DNA of 10,498 nt from Acidobacteriota bacterium. Lineage in GTDB: Bacteria; Acidobacteriota; Holophagae; Holophagales; Holophagaceae. Of this stretch, positions 6,676 to 10,498 are shown one piece after another. Each line of letters opens with the position of its first letter. Position 1 is the stretch's first letter. A model generated the notes under the pieces. The model saw only the letters and a list, made by a program, of their open reading frames with translations. It had not been told where the DNA came from and searched no databases. Where the stretch lies: assembly GCA_021778785.1 (NCBI GenBank), contig JAJYBX010000030.1, positions 1 to 10,498 on the forward strand, given 5' to 3'. The position numbers and the translations under genes are program-made.

Positions 6676-7590
6676 ATGCTGAAGCGACTCGCCCCCCTCG
6701 TACTGGCGTCCCTGTGCCTCTCCGCGCAGGAGGACCCCTTCGACCTCGAGCCGCCGAAGCTCACCACCACCACCCGCGTGGCCATCGGGGGCTACGGCCA
6801 GTCCTTCTCGGATGGCTACGGCCAGTGGAAGGGCTGGACCCTGGAAGGCACCATCTATCCCGTCGTCGGCGGCCCCTGGCAGCTCGCTGCCGTGGGATTC
6901 GACCGCCCCGAGGGCAAGGGCACGCTTTTCATCGCAGGGAAGTACCTGCTCCTGGGCAAGGCCTCGTCGGTGTACCTCGGCCTCAGCGGCGGCACCAACA
7001 CGGACATCCTCCCGAAGGGCCGGGTGGACGTGGACTTCCACCTGGACATCGCCGCGGGGTGGAAATTCGATCTGGCGGGGGCCCTCAGCCGCTTCTCGGA
7101 CGACCAGGAGATCCGCCTCCTCCAGGCCGGCCCGGCCTACCAGGGCCAGTCCTGGAGCGCCGCGGTCTGGGTCCAGCGGCTCCAGTACGAGCCCACCGGC
7201 GATTCGGACACGGGCTGCATCGTGAACCTGCGGCTCGGCGCGAACGACTTCGCCATGTGGCACAACCTGCGCCTGGCCTGGGGGCGGGGCATCATCGAGA
7301 GCACGGCCTCCGGCGGCGGCCTGACCTCGAGCTCCACCACCATGACCATGGGCGGCACCGGTTACGGCGGGCGGTCCGGACGCGGCCAGGGCGGGACCAC
7401 GACCACGACGACGACCACCACCATCACCACCTACCTGGCGGGCTCGGTGCCCCAGGAACGCCTCGCGAGCCTCTCCGGGCACTGGCCCCTGAGCGACACC
7501 CTGGCCGTGAAGGCGGAGGCCACCTGGGGCGAGAAGGTCTCGACCTACCACTTCTGGGGCGGCAGCCTGCAGCTGGTGGTCACGTTCTGA
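6676..7590 (+). CDS. YaiO-like outer-membrane beta-barrel protein
   Basis: A 304-residue exported protein. Residues 1-17 form a signal peptide (MLKRLAPLVLASLCLSA, then QEDP). The rest alternates short amphipathic strands with turns and ends in LQLVVTF; a terminal Phe is the usual barrel-insertion signal for the outer membrane. The order of motifs (GGYGQSFSDGYGQW, SVYLGLSGGTNTDILPKGRVD at about 98-118, then a strand pair with LRLGANDFAMWHN) recalls YaiO-family outer-membrane proteins; this is family resemblance from memory, not a search. Between residues about 211 and 253 lies a Ser/Thr/Gly-rich insert with nine consecutive Thr (241-249), probably a long surface loop and not typical of the family. 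The ATG at 6676 has CGGAG six bases before it. It follows the repeat-protein gene by 45 bases, and its 3' end is seven bases from the convergent Sel1 gene. Function is unknown. Confidence 0.65.
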   Translation: MLKRLAPLVLASLCLSAQEDPFDLEPPKLTTTTRVAIGGYGQSFSDGYGQWKGWTLEGTIYPVVGGPWQLAAVGFDRPEGKGTLFIAGKYLLLGKASSVYLGLSGGTNTDILPKGRVDVDFHLDIAAGWKFDLAGALSRFSDDQEIRLLQAGPAYQGQSWSAAVWVQRLQYEPTGDSDTGCIVNLRLGANDFAMWHNLRLAWGRGIIESTASGGGLTSSSTTMTMGGTGYGGRSGRGQGGTTTTTTTTTITTYLAGSVPQERLASLSGHWPLSDTLAVKAEATWGEKVSTYHFWGGSLQLVVTF

Positions 7591-7614
7591 AGGGCCGCTA
7601 CTTCGCGGCGCCCT
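7591..7614. terminator. Possible hairpin between the convergent barrel and Sel1 genes
   Basis: The junction holds GCCGC and GCGGC separated by six bases (7594-7609), flanked by AGGGC and GCCCT that could extend the stem with a bulge. It overlaps the stop of the Sel1 gene. It could slow polymerase from either side, but it has no T-run on either strand, so a classical intrinsic terminator is doubtful. Confidence 0.25.
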
Positions 7615-8116
7615 CCAGCTTGGCGAGTTCCTCGCGGGCCGCATCGCTGCCCTTCTCGGCGGCCTGCCGGTACCAGTGGAGCCCCTTCTCGCGGTCCTGC
7701 GGCACGTTGAGGCCGTAGTAGTACATCACGCCCAGCATCCGCATGGCGTGGGCATCGCCGGCCTTGGCCTGATCCAGGTAGGCCTGCACGCCGGGGGGCA
7801 CCGCCTCCGCGGCGGAAGCCTTCGGAACGGGCGCCGGAGCCGCCCCCTCCCGGAAGAAGAGCAGGTAGGCCCCGCCACCCAGTACCGCCAGGAGGGCGAA
7901 GCCGCCGAGGACCTTCCGGAGCATCGAACCCCGCGCATCCTCCGTGGCCGGCGGAAGGGCCGGCCTGGGAGTCAGACCCGGGTCCGTGGCCACCGAGGGG
8001 AGGGCCTCCAGCTTGACCGTGCTGCGCGGATCCTGGGGCAGGCCCGCCGGAAGCCGCTGGGTCGCATCCGGGGAGGGAACCGGCTCGGGGGAGGGCGGCG
8101 TCTGCGGATCAATCAT
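7598..8116 (-). CDS. Single-pass membrane protein with a Sel1-like repeat
   Basis: A 172-residue protein with three parts. Residues 1-64 are Pro-rich and probably disordered. One membrane helix follows at about 69-88 (VLGGFALLAVLGGGAYLLFF), preceded by Arg/Lys, which suggests the N-terminus is cytoplasmic and the rest periplasmic. After a Pro/Ala linker comes one Sel1-type repeat at about 119-155 (AGDAHAMRMLGVMYYYGLNVPQD, then GLHWYRQAAEKG) with the start of a further helix. Sel1 repeats are TPR-like helical pairs used for protein contacts; a lone copy is few. No catalytic motif is seen, so a scaffold or adaptor role is only a guess. The ATG at 8116 has GAGGAG six bases upstream. The gene lies 46 bases after the 116-residue gene on the same strand and may have its own promoter. 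Confidence 0.8.
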   Translation of the reverse strand: MIDPQTPPSPEPVPSPDATQRLPAGLPQDPRSTVKLEALPSVATDPGLTPRPALPPATEDARGSMLRKVLGGFALLAVLGGGAYLLFFREGAAPAPVPKASAAEAVPPGVQAYLDQAKAGDAHAMRMLGVMYYYGLNVPQDREKGLHWYRQAAEKGSDAAREELAKLEGAAK

Positions 8117-8138
8117 GGGCGCTCCTCGGCAGGCGTAC

Positions 8139-8166
8139 AGGATAGACCAGCCATCCAGGTGCTCAA
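8139..8166 (-). promoter_or_regulatory. Candidate promoter of the Sel1-repeat gene
   Basis: On the minus strand TTGAGC (8161-8166) and TATCCT (8139-8144) are spaced by 16 bases, each matching four of six bases of the sigma-70 consensus. Transcription would start near 8132, giving a leader of about 16 bases that still includes the GAGGAG ribosome binding site. The -35 overlaps the stop codon of the upstream gene. This is a consensus match only. Confidence 0.3.
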
Positions 8167-8513
8167 CCCAGACGCTGGATGCGGAGGATGACCTCCTCGT
8201 ACTTCAGCCATTCCTGGAAGGCCCAGAGGCGGGCCTGCTCCTCCCAGGCGCTGACCAGACGTTCAGCGGCCGGCAGTTCGGGCCGCCAGCCGGGTTCCGG
8301 CGCGCCGCTCTCCTCGCGGCACACCAGGCTCGCGAGGTCGGGCAGCTTGAGCTGTTCGCAGTGGCGGCTGATGGCCTGCAGGGGCTCCCCCAGCGCGTGG
8401 GGCGGATGCCCGACGGCCTCCCCCAGCTCGGATGCCGTGAGCGGACGCCGGCGCTCCCGGGCCTGGGCCACCAGAAGCCGCACGAGTTCAGGCGCGAGAT
8501 GCGGGGTGCTCAT
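8163..8513 (-). CDS. Hypothetical protein of 116 residues
   Basis: I do not recognise a named family. The protein is soluble, without signal peptide or membrane helix, and looks mainly helical. Residues 25-75 read like a small fold with LTASELGEAVGHPP, then LQAISRHCEQLKLPDLASLVC. The pattern of a helix, a Cys, a Leu-Pro-x-Leu turn and a short strand faintly recalls unnamed proteins with LPxLxxLVV motifs. A Trp/Glu-rich helical end (89-116) follows. The ATG at 8513 is chosen over an upstream in-frame start at 8651 because AAGGAGG lies five bases before it and the upstream part is only the antisense-like shadow of the neighbouring gene. Its ATG overlaps the TGA of the upstream membrane gene in an ATGA tetranucleotide (8510-8513), so translation is coupled. 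It is the fourth gene of the unit headed by scpA. Confidence 0.75.
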   Translation of the reverse strand: MSTPHLAPELVRLLVAQARERRRPLTASELGEAVGHPPHALGEPLQAISRHCEQLKLPDLASLVCREESGAPEPGWRPELPAAERLVSAWEEQARLWAFQEWLKYEEVILRIQRLG

Positions 8514-8971
8514 GGAACCTCCTTCTGAGCCCGGGCCCAGACCTGCAGGCCCGGCATGAAACAGAGGAACATCACCGGCGTGAGGAGCAGGAAGGTCAGG
8601 GCGTGGCGGAGGGCCTGCCACCCCACCATCCGCCAGTAGAGGGCGCCCCACAGGGCGCTGGTGGCGGCGAGGGCCGCGAAGCGCAGGGCCTCCCGCCGGA
8701 GGAACCCCGGGCGCTGGGCGGCAGGCAGGCCTCCGAAGGTCTTCAGGATCCGCCCCCGGTGCCAGGCCGCCCAGGCCGCCGACAGGAACACCAGGCCGGT
8801 GAAGGTATAGCCCAGCTGCTGATAGAGGCCTTCCACGGGGTTCCCCCCGGGCGCCAGGACTCCGCCGGCGACCAGAGCCAGGACCAGCAGGGGCGCGGCC
8901 AGGCAGGCCGCCAATCCCGCGCCCCAGGCCTTCCGGTGGGCCCCCCGCAACGCTCCCTGCGCGTCAGGCAC
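8510..8971 (-). CDS. Four-helix membrane protein of unknown function (GTG start)
   Basis: A 153-residue inner-membrane protein with four hydrophobic segments at about 16-38, 55-70, 95-115 and 122-140. The loop between helices two and three is basic (HRGRILKTFGG, RRE), which points to the cytoplasmic side. I see no catalytic or transport signature and no family I can name. Translation starts at GTG 8971: GGAGGAAGG lies a few bases before it, and the GTG overlaps the stop of the preceding gene by eight bases. The 3' end overlaps the next gene in ATGA. The preceding gene encodes another four-helix membrane protein of similar size, so the two could form a heteromeric complex; this rests only on adjacency and topology. 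Confidence 0.75.
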   Translation of the reverse strand: MPDAQGALRGAHRKAWGAGLAACLAAPLLVLALVAGGVLAPGGNPVEGLYQQLGYTFTGLVFLSAAWAAWHRGRILKTFGGLPAAQRPGFLRREALRFAALAATSALWGALYWRMVGWQALRHALTFLLLTPVMFLCFMPGLQVWARAQKEVP

Positions 8972-9458
8972 GATGTCCTTCCTCCAGGACCGCCAGCCAG
9001 GCCTGCGGACCCGGTACCAGGATGAGGTATCCGGCGGGCGGCACCAGGAAAAGCAGGAGGGCCAGGGGGGCGGCGCCGGGTCCCGCCAGCACCCCTGCCA
9101 CCAGCCCGAAGATGGCCACGGATTCCAGCAGGGCGCAGGACACCACCGTGCCCTGCCGGGAGACCGCCACGGCCCGGGGCAGGCTGGGCTCCCGCCGCAG
9201 CTGGTTCATGAACAGCGGACCCAGCAGGAACGCGGCCCCCAGGGTGCCCACGGACAGGAAGACCGTCCCCAGGACCGCGGGGTGGGTCCAGGGGATCCCC
9301 AGCCGGAGCGCCACAGCCCATGGCCCCTTCAGGACCGTCAGGGCGAACACGAGGGCATAGACCGCGGGGGCCCCGAAGCAGAGGGCCCAGGCCACAAGGC
9401 GGGTGAGGAGCCAGGCCCGCTGGAACTGGAGGCGGTCATCGGGGCTGAGGGCCGGCAT
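8964..9458 (-). CDS. Four-helix membrane protein with a subunit-c-like segment, function unknown
   Basis: A 164-residue inner-membrane protein. Four hydrophobic segments lie at about 22-42, 62-83, 104-125 and 131-149. The second pair, with RAVAVSRQGTVVSCALLESVAIFGLV (split here as RAVAVSRQG at 95-103 and CALLESVAIFGLV at 108-120), recalls the proton-binding helix of ATP synthase subunit c, with Glu112 inside the membrane. It is twice the length of a normal F-type subunit c, no other ATP synthase genes are nearby, and the first hairpin lacks the Gly-rich repeat, so I do not call it an ATP synthase part. The ATG at 9458 has GGGAG about seven bases upstream and lies 16 bases after the scpA stop; the stop overlaps the next membrane gene. 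Confidence 0.75.
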   Translation of the reverse strand: MPALSPDDRLQFQRAWLLTRLVAWALCFGAPAVYALVFALTVLKGPWAVALRLGIPWTHPAVLGTVFLSVGTLGAAFLLGPLFMNQLRREPSLPRAVAVSRQGTVVSCALLESVAIFGLVAGVLAGPGAAPLALLLFLVPPAGYLILVPGPQAWLAVLEEGHRA

Positions 9459-9474
9459 GGTCGCTCCCGGAAGG

Positions 9475-10290
9475 TCAGGCCGCCTCGGCGGCCTTCACGC
9501 GGATCTCGCCGAAGACTTCGCCCTGCACCAGGGCGATGCGGCCCGTGCGGACGAGCTCCAGCAGGGCCAGGAACGTCAGCACCAGCTCCTCCCGGGTGCG
9601 GATCCGGCCCAACAGGCCCTGGAAGGGTTTCCAGAGGCCGTCCTGGAGCTCGGTCAGCACTTCCACCACCCGCTGCTCCAGCGTCTTGGGCTGGGTGCGC
9701 ACCTCCACGGGCGGCGGGGGCATCAGGCGCTTCAGGGCCTCGCGGTAGGCGCCCAGCAGGTCGAACAGGGTGGCCCGGATGGGCTCGTCCTCCACCCGCC
9801 GGTGATCCTCCAGGTCCAGGCCCGGGGCGAAGGCGATCTTCTGCCAGTCGGACTCGCGCTCGGAGAGCACCTGGGCCGCGGCCTTGACCTGCTGGTAGTC
9901 CAGCAGCCGCTGCACCAGCTCCTCGCGGGGATCCTCCTCCCCCGTCTCCGCCGGCGGACGGGGCAGCATGAGCCGCGACTTGATCTGGAGCAGCTGGGCG
10001 GCCATGGCCACGAATTCCGCGGCGATCTCCAGGTTCAGCTCCTCCATCAGCTTCAGGTAGTCCATGTACTGCCGGGTCACCTCGGCCATGGGCAGGTCCA
10101 GGATCTCCAGCTTCTGCTCGCGGATGAGGTGGAGCAGCAGGTCCAGGGGCCCGTCGAAGGCCGCCAGGTGCAGGGGCAGGTCCTTGAACTTGGTCTCGAA
10201 GCCCTTGGGGGGCTCGAAGGTCCGCGGAGCCTCCGCGGCGGGCACCCCCTCGGCGGAGGTTTCGGGCAATTCCTGCGGGGTGTCGGTCAT
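9475..10290 (-). CDS. scpA: Segregation and condensation protein A
   Basis: ScpA is the kleisin that bridges the SMC heads in the bacterial condensin complex and is needed for chromosome compaction and segregation. The protein has 271 residues, within the family range. The N-terminal kleisin motif is plain: FDGPLDLLLHLIREQKLEILDLPMAE (split as FDGPLDLLLHLI at 45-56 and LEILDLPMAEVTRQYMDYL at 61-79), followed by AAEFVAMAAQLLQIKSRLMLP (90-110). A linker and the C-terminal winged-helix part (about 205-268, with TFLALLELVRTGRIALVQGEVFGEI) complete it. Residues 1-36 are a Pro/Glu-rich extension beyond the usual start. The ATG at 10290 has TGGAG four bases upstream. The usual partner gene scpB does not follow; two membrane protein genes do, 16 bases away. 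lipA is divergent, 57 bases away. Confidence 0.94.
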   Translation of the reverse strand: MTDTPQELPETSAEGVPAAEAPRTFEPPKGFETKFKDLPLHLAAFDGPLDLLLHLIREQKLEILDLPMAEVTRQYMDYLKLMEELNLEIAAEFVAMAAQLLQIKSRLMLPRPPAETGEEDPREELVQRLLDYQQVKAAAQVLSERESDWQKIAFAPGLDLEDHRRVEDEPIRATLFDLLGAYREALKRLMPPPPVEVRTQPKTLEQRVVEVLTELQDGLWKPFQGLLGRIRTREELVLTFLALLELVRTGRIALVQGEVFGEIRVKAAEAA

Positions 10291-10347
10291 GGCTCCATTC
10301 TAACCGTCCCGGCCCCCGAGGTGCCGTTTCAGCCACAATGGAAGGCT

Positions 10348-10498
10348 ATGGCGCGTCCCCCCGTCCTCCCCGGCCCCCGACCCGACTGGCTGAAGATCCG
10401 CGTGCCCGCTCCCGAGGTGGTGGCCGAGGTGGAGAGCCTGATCCGGGAACAGCGGCTGGTGACGGTCTGCGAGGAGGCCCGCTGCCCCAACCTGCACG
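10348..10498 (+). CDS. lipA: Lipoyl synthase, N-terminal part (3' end outside window)
   Basis: LipA is a radical-SAM enzyme that inserts two sulfur atoms into protein-bound octanoyl groups to make the lipoyl cofactor of 2-oxoacid dehydrogenases and the glycine cleavage system. Fifty residues are visible. They include PDWLKIRVPAP, typical of the LipA start, and TVCEEARCPNLH at the right edge, where the first cysteines of the N-terminal auxiliary cluster motif (C-x4-C-x5-C) lie; the third Cys and the radical-SAM CxxxCxxC are beyond the window. The frame is open to the edge. The ATG at 10348 has GGAAGG only two bases before it, an unusually short spacing; another ATG at 10338 is in a different frame. 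The gene is divergent from scpA. Confidence 0.9.
   Translation, partial: MARPPVLPGPRPDWLKIRVPAPEVVAEVESLIREQRLVTVCEEARCPNLH

Noticed and set aside
6714..7718. Frame encoding a His/Asp-rich run (HDHDDDHHHHH) that looks like a metal-binding stretch
   Set aside because: It is the frame-shifted reading of the polythreonine tract; the other frame has a signal peptide, beta strands and a terminal Phe.
8514..8651. Longer N-terminus for the 116-residue protein
   Set aside because: No ribosome binding site there, Pro/Gly-rich shadow composition, and a strong AAGGAGG plus ATGA coupling support the start at 8513.
8964..9458. Calling this gene an ATP synthase subunit c
   Set aside because: Twice the usual length, no Gly-rich first helix and no atp genes nearby; only one helix resembles the family.
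10291..10347. TAGAAT upstream of scpA as a -10 box
   Set aside because: It lies only about eight bases before the ATG and overlaps the ribosome binding site region, with no -35; probably chance.

Overview
The window is very GC-rich (third codon positions almost all G or C) and carries ordinary bacterial chromosomal genes on both strands. The gene set fits a Gram-negative-type envelope: a muropeptide-recycling kinase, exported small proteins and an outer-membrane beta-barrel. The overall flavour (GC-rich coding, tight overlaps, YaiO-like barrel, lipA/scpA/uvrC) suggests an Acidobacteriota/Holophagae-like organism. That placement is an inference from gene style, not from a marker gene. I see no insertion sequence, phage gene, CRISPR array, rRNA or tRNA.

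Layout. (1) 1-2367, plus strand: the 3' end of anmK (anhydromuramic acid kinase) overlaps by 10 bases a TgpA-type membrane transglutaminase. (2) 2354-4337, minus strand: a three-gene unit read in the order V4R-like Cys-rich protein, metallo-beta-lactamase-fold hydrolase (glyoxalase II type), slipin. It converges on the transglutaminase gene with a 14-base overlap. (3) 4338-4417: a short divergent intergenic region with a perfect 7-bp inverted repeat, then uvrC on the plus strand. (4) 6343-7590, plus strand: a small exported protein that is almost only Gln/Arg/Asp/Thr repeats, followed 45 bases later by a YaiO-like outer-membrane barrel with a polythreonine loop. (5) 7598-10290, minus strand: scpA (chromosome segregation), two four-helix membrane proteins of unknown function, a 116-residue protein of unknown function, and a single-pass Sel1-repeat protein. 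The first four are coupled by short gaps or overlaps; the Sel1 gene may have its own promoter. (6) 10348-10498, plus strand: the 5' end of lipA (lipoyl synthase), divergent from scpA.

How the genes relate. anmK and tgpA share an envelope/peptidoglycan theme. The V4R-like/MBL/slipin unit looks like a small co-transcribed module joining a possible ligand-binding protein, a thioester-type hydrolase and a membrane scaffold. The repeat protein and the barrel probably work at the outer membrane or cell surface. scpA stands without scpB next to it and is instead linked to membrane proteins. The most unusual items are the repeat protein with its barrel partner, the V4R-MBL-slipin unit, and the uncharacterised genes downstream of scpA. 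None of these proves a new system from sequence alone.
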